Below the pieces are notes generated by a model, which was not told the DNA's origin, did not search any database, and saw only the letters and a program-made list of their open reading frames with translations. This document shows positions 34,956 through 46,800 of a stretch of 64,000 nucleotides of DNA, in pieces. The stretch is taken from assembly GCF_003576645.1 (NCBI RefSeq), contig NC_044922.1, forward strand, positions 25,719,341 through 25,783,340, given 5' to 3'. Each line of letters begins with the position of its first letter. Positions within the stretch are counted from its first letter, which is position 1. The position numbers and the translations under genes were made by a program. This DNA comes from Ipomoea triloba. Its lineage: Eukaryota > Streptophyta > Magnoliopsida > Solanales > Convolvulaceae.

Positions 34956-37440
34956 TAGAATAATTGGGCAAGGTACTGGATCCGACCCGATAAGTCCAAC
35001 CTATTAAAGCATGCATCACTTAGGAAGAAATAACAGTTCTTTAAGACCGAGGTTGTGCCTCAGCCACAATAGAAGAGGTCGCGCCTCGACCACAATATGT
35101 TCTTAATCAAATCAAGTAAAAAAAACAAGCAAACAAGAAAAAAAATGAGATGCACACTCTATTCTCTAAGGGCCAGCACGACATCCGATCCCGCTAGTTA
35201 CCCAACGGAAGGACATTTTCTGAATCGAGCTCATGGCTTAGTCACGAAAATGCTATCCCCTAAGTGATGGTACGGGGCCTGACCTCGCTCACTACCCTAC
35301 CGAAAAGCCGACTTTTGACCGAGCCTACGGCCGGCCAAAGTAAGCTATGAGCGCTCGCGCACGAAAAACCTGACCTCGCTCACTACCCTACGGAAGAGCT
35401 AACCTTTGACCGAGCCAACGGCTGGCCAAAGTAAACTATGAGGGCTCACGCACAAAAAAAAAAAAAAAACAACAAAAAAACAAACAAAAAACAAAAACAA
35501 ATCCAAAAAAAAAAAAACAAAAAAGGAAATAATCAAAAGAAAAAAAAGGAAAAATAATGCCAGGCACCGGGCCTCGGCTTCTTCATGGCGAGACCTCAGC
35601 CACCAGCCGAAGCCCTGCCTCGGCTTCTTCATGGTCGAGGCGATTCTCGGCCATGGTGGCAGGAGTAGCCAAAAGTAAAACTCTGGTATTGAGAAGGTTA
35701 TATTTATTGTCCACTTTTCAGTGAGAGGTTTAGATAGCTGAGATTGCCAATACCCTTTCATTTCCTATTCAATTCTTTCATATTCTTGTTTGGGAAGTGT
35801 TGTTTTGAGTGTTTGTTTCATGTGGAAAATTCACCACGAATCAGATCATTTGCGCAGTTTCCCTTCTAAGCTAAGATGCTAGGATGTCAGATGGTTATAT
35901 GGTTGTATGGTTTCTGGGCATGAGTTTGGTGGGTGTCTCATCCTTTAAAAAAGTTGGGAGATGTCCAAATTCTTATGGTCGGTTGTCTTCCAAGTTTAGG
36001 TTCTGAATTTAGATATAATATATTCTGTTGTTTACAAGGTGCTAGGACGTTTGTATCAAATAGATTTTCTTGTACCTTAGCTGCGGATATTCTTTTCACC
36101 TTTTGAGTTTTGACAGGCAGATGTGCCTTTTGAGTGAAATCTGTGTGAATGCAAGTGAATCAACACTCAACTTTATGATCAAACAAAAAAAATAAAGAAA
36201 GAAAAATAACGTCAGGTCGAAGCAGTCCTCGACCACTCCCGTTTGGTGGTTGTTGTTCCACCATTTCACTCTTATGTTCGGCTTTTTCATGCCAATTTGG
36301 AGGGTTACTAGTCTGAGAGCTTGGGTGCAAAAACAACAATGGTGGTATTCTCTGTTTCATGTCCCTTAGTTGTCTCCCTCTTCCGATGTTGCTAGCTTTG
36401 ATGATGTTTTGGATTTTAGTTTGATATAATTTTTTGTGGCAATTTGTGTTTGTTTGATCTTTGCATTGATGTGGTTACGTCCTTCATAGCAGTGAAATTT
36501 TAGAAAACTTTTATGGTCTAGTTCCGATGCCCTCTCAGTTCTCCTCTTCCAGAGCAGTCTCCGGCTTGGAAGAGATGGCATGCAGGTTACAAGACTGCTT
36601 CACTGGCGTTCTCATGGTGATCGTGGTTTATCATCGACGGAGCGTGCATGGCCGGCTGCCATCTCGAAAATTTCTAATTAATGCAGTAATTATTTGGGCG
36701 GTGGCTGACTTGGGTTTTCTCAAAAAGTTGGCGGTACAATTAATTGATTGGGACTCCATGCAAGTTACAGGGATGCTTTGTCGGCGTTCTCATGGTGATC
36801 GTGGTTCACTGTCGGCGGAGTGTGGATAGCCGCCAGCCATCTCGTAAATTTCTAATTAATGCGGTAATTATTTGGGTGATGGCTGACTTAGGTTTTCTCA
36901 AAAAGTTAGGGGTGCAATTAATTTCTTGGGACTCCAACGTTTTAATTATTGCTCAAGGTTTTTTTATTTTTTGAATTTCAAATCTCACCACCTAAAGATA
37001 CACTATTATTACTCTCTAGTTGACTCCGCTACGCTCTCAACTTAGGAGTAGGGGGTGGTGACAGGATAATTGGGCAAGGTACTAGATCGACCCGGTAAGT
37101 CCAACCCATTTAAGCATGCATCACTTAGGAAGAAATAACGATTCTTTAGGTCTACCTTATCAAAAAGCTGTTACGAAGAAACACACAACATTTATTGAGG
37201 AGCCGAGCACTTATGGAGAGGAGCAGTTGCTCATTATTGTGGTCGTCATTATTGTAGTCGTTAGTATAAAAGGGGAGCTCATGTACCAAGTTGGGGGGAC
37301 TCCATTTTATAGTACACAAACACTATTGTACTTTATTAATATACAAATATACTTGGTAACAATATTTACCGTTAGTTTTTTTTCCTTTTATTAATAAAAA
37401 TTATTTTACATGGTTCAATAATATTTTTTATTATCTGTGC
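34956..37440 (+). mobile_element. Degenerate LTR retrotransposon without coding capacity
   Basis: A direct repeat of about 88 bp begins tga-ag-ataattgggcaagg at 34956 and again at 37062. The second copy follows a polypurine tract (aggagtagggggtgg, 37046-37060), as expected for a 3' LTR. The presumed 3' LTR includes a tataaaaggggag promoter motif (37265-37280). The right boundary is not fixed (36 bp of low-complexity T/A before RPA-like sequence resumes near 37440). The interior has a 91-bp tandem repeat (gacctcgctcactaccctac at 35281 and 35372) and a duplicated 180-bp block (36575-36940). No gag/pol was recognised, and the LTRs diverge beyond the first 90 bp. Confidence 0.65.
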
Positions 37441-37878
37441 ATTATTTTCAATAGCTGGGGAAACTAAAAGTTCAAGCTCATATGATGCCACACAATTATT
37501 TATCAATGATGATATTCATGAAATAATTGAGTTTAGGGAGAGGTAAAAACTACACTAAGACATAAAAAAAATAAAAAATTGTCAGCTTAAGACTTATAAT
37601 AAATTACTAATTTCTTTGATGTATATTATAGAATATGTGGTGAGAAGACTCATACGCGTAGTATTTGTTCTATCTTAAGTATGTCTGCTGCCAATACTTT
37701 TGACACATTCAACAATGGTTCTATGGTTATGAGTACCATTAGTGATGTCTATGAGAAGAAACTGGTATTTTAATATGTCAAGTATATTACTTAAAATAAT
37801 GTGATAAAATCTACTACGGGCAGTGTTTTTAATATGTATGTTTATGTCCAGTACGGAGACTATTGGGTTGTGGCTAAG

Positions 37879-38550
37879 CAATTGTTATGCCGTGAACCCA
37901 GGTCCACCTTGCAAGGTGGACCTAGGTCTACATTCACATACACTATACTCTACATTCACACTTTGTAAACTCCACATTTACATACACTATACTCTACATT
38001 CACACTTTGTAAACTCCACATTCACACATTACAGGATTATATGATACTCTACATTCACACTTTGTAAACTCCACATTCACACATTACAAGATTATATGTT
38101 TAATAACTATATTATCACTGTTATGCATTCACACATTCAAAACTCTATATTCACAGGTCATATACTCCATATTCACAACTTGAGAACTTCACATTCACAC
38201 ATTACAGGGCTACAAGTTGCTAGAACTTCTTAACTCTATTACAGATTCACACATGCATAACTCTACATTCACGATTTCTATACTCTATATTCACAATTTG
38301 AAACCTCCACATTCTCACATTTTTGGGCAACTCTACGTTCACACAATCATAAATGTACATTCACGATTCCTATACTCTACATTCACACTTTGAAACCTCT
38401 ACATTCACACATTTTTGAACAACTCTATATTCAGCAATATGTTTACTAATTTTGAAAAAAAAAAGAAAAAAAAAAGAGAGACAAAAACGACGTAGTTTTG
38501 GACCCAGGTCCATATTGCAAGGTGGACCTGGGTCCACAACATAATTTGCC
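37879..38550. mobile_element. MULE-like element filled with tctacattcacac repeats
   Basis: Ends are inverted copies built around acccaggtccaccttgc, itself part of a 22-bp palindrome of which the right end shows one arm change. Flanks GTGGCTAAG (37870-37878) and GTGGCCAAG (38551-38559) form a 9-bp duplication with one mismatch. The interior is about 20 copies of a 17-30-bp unit (tctacattcacactttg). It splits the RPA-like pseudogene between Val-Ala-Lys repeats. No transposase. Confidence 0.75.
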
Positions 38551-39429
38551 GTGGCCAAGATTGTGGGTATAGAATGTAGTTTGGACTAGTGTTATAACTC
38601 ATGCAAGACACAAGGTTGTAGCAAAAAGCTTTCCCTAAATACTAAAGGCTTCTACGACTATTGCAAGTGTAATAGGACATGGGGAGAAGGAATTTTGAGA
38701 TATACGATTAAAGTGAGAGTTGTTGACAGGGATGGTAATGTACCATTCCTTTTATGAGACAGGGAGTGTAAATAGTTGATAGGCATGTCAGCTGTATAAC
38801 TGAGAGACAAATATCCACAGGTAATGCACCATTACTTATTAATAAATGACTTTACTTGACAAGTCTAAAGCGTACTATTAACTATATCTAATTTATAATT
38901 TATAGGATAACCAACTACTCCCCAATGAGTTTTTATCCTTGTGTTCTATGACACTAATCTAGAAGATTGCCGTGAGAAAAGAACAGTTTGATAACCTTCA
39001 TAGTGCATTCGTTGTTATGAAGATTATTAATGAACGCTCATTGGTTGATTCATACTGTCCTGAATTACTGAAAAACTTTGATATGATCCAACTTCTAAGT
39101 TGGAGTCCAATAACTGTTTTGAATCAAATGATGTTAAATTGAAATAATTTACCTTATATCATTTATCTCATCAACAGATTCTTGATTGTAATCTAACAAG
39201 GCACGAGCATAACATGTATCACGGAATGAATCATATTGGACTCCATTTGCCGATTTGAGTCTTCAAAACATATAGGCCCTTTAACTATATTCAGGAGGCA
39301 TCTGCGGTAATACATTTCACCACTGTATTGTGGTACATAGAAAATCCATCAAATTGGAAATTCATTCTTTTTAAAATACCATTATTGTACATTTTTTTTC
39401 AAACAAATTCTGCAAGCATCTCACAATAT

Positions 39430-39770
39430 GTTCACACCACTGCCTTTAAGGGCAAAGGGATATAATCTTTTTTTAGTGGTAACATTTAATTTCTTGTAGT
39501 CAATACACATATGCCACCCAATAGCTGTTCTAGTATAGATTAATTCATTTTTATGATTGGTTACCGCAGTAATCCCATATTTTGGTTGGTAGAACTTGAA
39601 TTGGACTTATCCATTTACTGGCTAAAATGGGGTAAACAATACCAAAGTCAACCAATTTTATGACTTATGTACGTACAACCTCTTTAATGTTTGGATTTAA
39701 CCTGCGTTGAGGTTGATAGACATGAGTTGCTCCTCTCCATGTAGGTTCCTTTGCATACAAAATGTCGAAC
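39430..39770 (-). pseudogene. Decayed Ty3/gypsy reverse-transcriptase fragment
   Basis: Minus-strand translation, with several frameshifts and stops, gives QRRLNPNIKEVV, then KLVDFGIV, PHFSQ-MDKSN, VTKNMGLL-like, AIGWHMCIDYKKLNVTTKK and FALK. These follow the gypsy RT order (RRLNP, GII-PISDS-WVSP, GWR-CIDYRKLN, DHFPL). No LTRs, integrase or RNase H seen nearby. Confidence 0.72.
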
Positions 39771-39779
39771 TTATTCTTT

Positions 39780-40871
39780 ATATATCACCTATTGTCCTAC
39801 CAACTGCATTTTTATATGTTTATTTTAATACCTCAAGTAAACTTTTATTCTTATTCATGTGAAATGTTAGAAACAATTATTACATGATAAGTGTTAGTAG
39901 GACCTAATAATGCATATTTTAAAGAATGAGGAAGGGGTTTTAGTTCCAGACTTCAAACTTGAGTGAAATTTATGCTTCAATTGAGGGATGATGTTTTTCT
40001 TTGACTTGCTCTAAGCAGCTTGTAACTGCACCTCCTTCAACACTCCTAACTTTTATTAACCGATGATAGTGCAAATACATACTAGCTTAGTAGGAGCAAT
40101 AATAAAGCAAATAAAAGCCCCCTCCCAATTCAAAGACAATAAATGCGCCTTATATAGAAGGAGTGCAATGACACATACCAACTGCTCGGCATGTCCTCCA
40201 CGTGTCTCGTGAAGGTTTGACGGAAAGATGAAGTGAGCCAAGTGTTCTTATATGTTTGACTGTTGGATGGGATGTCTGATGTGATATGATTTCGCTCGGT
40301 GCCCACTAAGCGATCGATTATGAGATCGATCACGATCATGCCAGACTCCTCTTTTCATGTTTTCTCTTGTCCGAGTAGCATGATGTTCCAACAAGCCTCA
40401 TAGTGGATGGGATTAGCTTATTGTAATAATAGTATGTCTATACAATAGGACAAAATTAGGAATCGAGAAAAGCACATTAATACATTCAGAATAGGGTTGA
40501 TTATCGTATATTCTCTATCAACAGCTAAAACAATTTGTTAGTCAAAATTATCAACATAATTCACTTGCTAGTACCGTCAAACAATGTTATAATCTCATAA
40601 CTACTTTCACCGTTGCAATCTGCCGGGTTGTAGGAGCCTAAAACCATTGTACAACAAAACCATGAACGTCGGATTTTGTCCGGGGACAGTCGAGAAGGAA
40701 TCAGGGAAATAGCAACTTTCACCTTTCCCGCCAAAGGTTACCGATCATTACTACTTACTAGGCCTCTGTTCCCGCCATTTCCCATTCGTCCGGAACGCCT
40801 ATTTACCTTCTCTCTCTGTGTCACACACACACACACACTCTCCAGTCTCCACAGCAACAGTATAATAATCA
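39780..40871 (+). promoter_or_regulatory. Upstream region and probable 5' UTR of MSH6
   Basis: No separate gene. The last 200 bp before the MSH6 start become pyrimidine-rich, with a (ca)n run at 40823-40837 followed by ctctccagtctcc, a typical plant leader. A cgggaacagaggc-like palindromic area near 40765 and the short upstream frame at 40676-41002 are not supported as coding. Confidence 0.4.
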
Positions 40872-43800
40872 ATGGCGTCCCGCCGGCCGAGCAATGGCAG
40901 ATCTCCATTAGTGAATCAACAGCGGCAAATCACAGCTTTCTTTGCCAAGAAAACATCATCCACACCTTCCCCTTCTCCTTCACCGTCCAGTCTTCCCACT
41001 AAGCAAACCCAAACATTTAAGAATACTAGCCCAAACCCTAACCCTAGCCCCGCCACGGCGCCACCCCTCGGTTCCAAGTCGAATAAACCCCTCTTAGTCA
41101 TCGGACCATCTCCAACCCCAGATTCTACTGAGACTTCATACGGACAAGAAGTCCTGAATAAGAGGATTAAGGTTTATTGGCCTTTGGATAAATGTTGGTA
41201 TGAAGGGTGCGTAAAGTCTTTTGATAAGATTTCGGGTAAGCATTTGGTTCAGTATGACGATGAAGAGGAGGAGATGCTGAATCTTTCTCAGGAAAGGATT
41301 GAGTGGATTGAGACACCGGTGGTGACAAAGTTTCGTCGATTGCGGCGGCTTAAAGTGGTAGACGATGAGGAGGAAGAGGAGTTGGATGGTGGTATTGAGA
41401 GTGGTGGAGATGACTCTGAGGATGAAGATTGGGGAAATGATGCTAATGAAGAAGCAGAGGAGGATGAAGGTTGCCCAGCTGATATGGATTTAGAGGCTGA
41501 GGATGATGATATTGATGATAATGGATTAAGAAGAGGAAAATCTGGAATCAGCAAGAAGGCAGAATTGAGGAAGAGGAAATTTACTGAAGGGCTTAAGTTG
41601 GTTTCTACTGAGGCGAAAAAGATTAAAAGTGGTGGAAATAACAAAAGCACTCAAACGAAGGCACCTACTGCTATCACTGGAGTAAAGGTCATTGAGTCAG
41701 TGACAAATAATCTGGAGTGTAAGTGATACAGCCTATTATTTTTGGTTGATTTCGAGGTCTTTTTTACTTGACATGGATGTGTTATCCTTTTGAGTTCTTG
41801 AAGATCAGATGATATTTATGTGAAGTATGCTTAAAATATAGTGTATTAGAATTATAATTAGAATATTAGAATGTTTTCAAATTCCAAATCCTTTTCTTGA
41901 CTAAGTGAGTTAGTGAATCTTCTATCCAAGTTAAAGCTCTTTCATTTGAACAATGGCCAAATGGATTAAATGCAATGTAGTTGCTGGTATGAAGACTGCT
42001 ACTTCAATTGTCAATAACAAAAGATTTTAAATTCCTCAATCAAACTTTAGCTGGCAATGCTGGAAAATTAAGAATTATTCTGATTTATCACATTGCAGGT
42101 GTGAAGGCATCCAATGCTGATGATATTTTAATTGGCAATTCAGCAGAAAGATTTAGCATGCGTGAAATGGAGAAGTTGCGCTTCCTTGGGAAGTAAGTTC
42201 TGATTTCAATGTTTGAAGTTCATTTTCTTAGGTAGTCTAATATTTACAAACAGGGCCGTTCCAATAAAAATTGGGGCCCTGTGTCATATATTAAATTGGA
42301 CCCTTTTTTGAGTAATTTCTATATATAAATAATAGTTGTTCAAAAATTTGTATCAAAATATAAATATTATATAAAAAATACATATAAAATTTTATTTAAA
42401 AAGTGACATGTGTCGTGCATATTTAGACGCAAAATCATCAATCAAACTTTTGATGTCATCATTGTGACAAACATCATCTAAACAACTATCAACGTTCACA
42501 TTATTTTCATTGTCACAATGATACCTATCATCGTTGTGTACACTATCATTTAAATTTTTTCCAATATCACAATCATCTTGATCTTCTATATGAAGATTAC
42601 ATTGGAATCATCTTTTTGCTCATTTATTTGAGTTTGTTTTGTAATGAATTTTTCAAAAGCTCCTTTTTGAGATTGAGTTAGTTGCTCAATTCTTCTTTTC
42701 TTTTTACGCTTCTCAGACCTAGATGTATATTTTTTAGAAGACATAATTATAAAATCCTAAGGAAAAAAAAGAATTTATTTAGAAACTCTAAATAAATAAT
42801 TAATCAAGAAACATATTCTTCAAAACAATAAACAAAAATTATGAAAAATACGTAATTTTTAATTACATGTTAAGAGAATTGAAGAACTTGAGACTTGAGA
42901 GTTTGTGTGATCAAGAAGAAATGAAGAATCAGATCTACGAAATTACCGAATTGTGAATTCAAGAATTGAAAAACTGTCACATTTAATCTAGCTAATTGAT
43001 ACCAGATGAGAACTGAATGAATTGTATTGAATGAAATGGTTCAAAGATATAGATTACAGAGATATATATAATGAGAGAATCTCAGGGAGATTAGAATAAG
43101 GAAATCACAGAAAGCCTAGAATAGAAAGTCATAATCTGACTCAAATACATAGAGTCCTAATATTGGATTTAATTTATATTGGGTTTTTAAAAGCAATTGT
43201 CAATTGGGCTCAATTCCATCTTGTCACAAATTGGTCCAATCTTCATACATTTAGCCTAAATTTTTATAAACTATATATACATATAATTTTTTTTTTAAAA
43301 TATGGGCCCCCAAAAATTGGGGGTTCTGTGCAGTTGTACATGTTAGACATGCTCAGATACGGCCCTGTTTACAAATGGAAGTCTGTACCAACTGATAACA
43401 TGACTGACCCTTGGACTAAGTGGATGGAGAAATGTGTCCTTGTTTTGCCAAACATTTCACATCATTGATGTGGTTCTAAATATATATTTTTTTATTGGTG
43501 TAGTAGATTTTAGTATTTAAAGCATATGGAATTCCTTATAGTTTATTATCTATTTGATATTTGATGCTGATTGATTGACATGCTGAAAAAGGGGCAGGAG
43601 GGATGCAAATAGAAGGCGCCCTGGAGATGTCAATTATGATTCAAGGACTCTTTACCTTCCTCCTGACTTTTTAAAGGGTCTAAGTGGTGGCCAGGTAAAT
43701 TCATTATCTGGTTACTAGGTTAGAGGCTTAGAGGTTTTCAAATACCTCTTTCAAAATACCTAAAACATATGTTTGTGATTTCCAGAGACAATGGTGGGAA

Positions 43801-46800
43801 TTTAAGTCAAAACACATGGACAAAGTTCTTTTTTTCAAGGTACTTGTTGGGAATACGGTTGATGCTCATTCACTTTGCCAATAAACTTGTATCTTTGTTA
43901 AATAAAATTGTAACCAAACTTGGGACTGTTGAATCAGATGGGAAAGTTTTATGAGCTTTTTGAAATGGATGCACATATTGGAGCCAAAGAATTAGACTTG
44001 CAGTACATGAAGGTAATTTGATTTCTCCACTCCACATGAAAAAGTAAAATAACATAACAAGCAAAAGAATGCGTAGACTGGTTATCATTCTTTCTTTCAC
44101 ACTTCTTTTACTGATGTCTTAATCCAAGTAATGATGGTCGGAGACTTAAACCTTTCTGATGTATGACTCTGTCCATTCTAAAAAGCTCATTATTTCCTGT
44201 CTTTGTAGGGAGAACAACCTCATTGTGGATTTCCAGAAAAAAACTTCTCAATGAATGCAGAGAAACTGGCTCGGAAGGTTGTACCCTAATTTAATACTGC
44301 AAAGGCTTATGCCTTTAGGGAGTGTTTGGCTCAAGGAATGTTTTTAGGTGACGTAACATTCTTGGGAATCTCACATAACCTAAGAATTTGGAGGAATGAG
44401 ATTTCCTGAATGTAGCAAAAACTGAACTAAAAAACAAGTTCTCACTTTCCCATAATATGTTTTACATTCCTTTGAACATAACAAGAGCATATAACATTCC
44501 AATGTTCACATTACTAAGGTTATGTGATATAATTTGAACCAAACTCCCCCTTATGTTATTTTCCTATGGCCTTTGCATAACACATTGTCTTTTCAAAAAT
44601 TGATCCTAAATATTTTTTGGCAGAGCAGGGTTACAGGGTTCTTGTCATTGAACAAACAGAGACACCTGAACAACTTGAGCTTCGTCGTAGGGAAAAGGGC
44701 TCTAAAGATAAGGTTGGTTCTGGTGGAACATTGCTATATTAAATTACTTTGGAAATAATTTTGAAGATTGACATAGTCATCTATCTTCATTAGGTCGTGA
44801 AACGTGAGATATGTGCAGTTATCACAAAAGGAACATTAACTGAAGGTGAAATGCTCACTGTAAGCCCTGATGCTTCATATCTTATTGCTGTGACTGAAAG
44901 CTGCCAAACATCTGCAAACCAGCTAGGGGAGCGGACTTATGGTGTCTGTGTGGTTGATGTTGCTACAAGCAAGGTTATTCTTGGACAGGTACAACACTGG
45001 CATTGATAATATTTTCAAAGTACAAAGTTTAGATGTTATTTTATCCTTGTTGCGTGAAGTTTCTTGATGTTATTGCTTAATCGTAGGCCATTTAATGTTG
45101 CTGTTTATAGGTGAGTGCTAATTTCATCTAAAGATGCAGTGTATGGAATGAAAAAGAAATATACTTCATACAAAAAATTGCATTTTTAGTCCCTGAATTA
45201 TGGGTCACTATTTAAACCGATTCCCATTTGTCAAGTCAAAAATATTACCCTGGTTGATTCCAAAGGTTGCCAAATTAGTCCTTCCACTAAGAAAATAGTT
45301 ACTTTGAATAAAACAATTGTCAACTCCTCAAACATGAAGGACATTTTGGTAAAACAATGTGGCATTACACAAATGTGGTGTGTGACAGTATATGGATTCC
45401 ATATACCATTATTTTCATATGAATGCACAAAATAAATGCAGGCTCTCACTGTAAAATGAATAATATGGGGATGGTCCGATGATGTAAAATGATTAGTCTT
45501 AATAAAATATTTTATTTAGCTAGAACATAATCGTTGTAAATTTGATATAATGTAAAATTTTGTTAGTTTGATATGACCAAATCTGTTTTTCTTTCCCAGT
45601 TTGCAGATGATTCAGATTGCAGTTCCCTCTGTAGTCTGTTATATGAGTTTAGACCAGTGGAAATAATAAAGCCTGCCAAGTTGCTTAGCCATGAAACAGA
45701 GCGAGTACTGCATAGACATACAAGAAATCCACTAGTGAATGAATTGGTTCCCCTCTCTGAATTTTGGGATGCTGAGAAAACCATATCTGAAGTTAAGAAT
45801 ATGTATCAACGTCTTAATAATACACCAATTCCATATTCTCGAAATGAAGCAGATTTGCATCCCAGCGAGTCCATTGATAACGATGCTGAATTGAGAAATT
45901 TACCAAATGTGCTGTCTGAGCTTGTTAATGCGGGTGAGAATGGAATGTATGCCCTTTCAGCTCTTGGAGGAACTCTATTTTATTTGAAGCAAGCTTTTCT
46001 AGATGTGAGCCTACTCAAGTTTGCAGAGTTTGAGTTACTCCCATTTTCCCAATTTGGCATGATTGCTCAAAAACCATATATGGTTCTTGATGCTGCTGCA
46101 CTTGAGAACCTTGAGATATTTGAGAATAGCAAAAACTGTGGTTCTTCAGGGTATATATGGCTTTTTCTATTTTTCATTTTGTTATTTTTGTTGCAAGTGC
46201 TGTGGTGATTTTCTTAAGCCTTGCCCTTGTAGGACTTTGTACGCTCAGATGAACCATTGTGTGACAGCATTTGGAAAAAGGCTACTTAGAACATGGCTTG
46301 CAAGACCTTTATATCATCTGGAGGCAATTAAAGAACGCCAGGATGCAGTAGCAGGACTAAAGGTACACACTTTACTTTCAAAAGTTGTTTCAAATTCCTT
46401 TATATATTAATACAACCGAATGGGATAGTATCTGGCCTGTTTTTTTTTTTTTTTTTTGGTCTTACAAGAAGAAACTTGTGGTTGATATCAGTTGGGACTA
46501 AAAGAGTTTTCACTTTTGGAAGATTTGATACACTCCTAATCTGCTTTGAACTTCCCTTTTCATAGGGAGTTAATTTACCTGGTGTACTTGAGTTTAGAAA
46601 AGAGTTATCAAGACTTCCTGACATGGAAAGGGTGCTTGCACAAATTTTTGCTAGCAGGTGAAAATAGACAGTGGTATTGAATACAATGACATCTATTAAT
46701 TGACTTTTAATCATCTCTGATAGATTTCTCCTTAATGCGTGCTGAATTCAGTGAAGCTAATGGGAGAAATGCAAATAAAGTGGTACTATATGAGGATGCT

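Larger units (their letters stand above)
34409..38860 (+). pseudogene. Decayed RPA70-like (replication protein A large subunit) gene
   Basis: A TATA box-like ttataaaagg (34410-34419) precedes an ATG at 34496. Fragments in order are a first OB-fold piece (LKVKCIRTYEVRECRFSE), then GEEMKCTVWDNHVDKA (about 34790-34840), then SSSYDATQLFINDDIHEIIE (about 37460-37530), then MSAANTFDTFNN (about 37680). Last is the zinc-ribbon DBD-C part (YNSCKTQGCSKKL, CKCNRTWGEGILRYTIKVRV, about 38590-38720). In-frame stops break it (TGA where Trp is expected) and two transposons interrupt it. The family binds single-stranded DNA in replication and repair. RPA-like genes are abundant in plants and also ride in Helitrons, so this may be a transposon-borne copy rather than a lost host gene. 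Confidence 0.75.

Noticed and set aside
36527..36974. Two overlapping frames with repeated peptide blocks
   Set aside because: Product of a duplicated 180-bp block inside a non-coding LTR element; no gag or pol similarity.
40676..41002. Open frame overlapping the MSH6 start
   Set aside because: Lies in the leader and first exon in another frame; no homology, whereas the MSH6 frame is certain.
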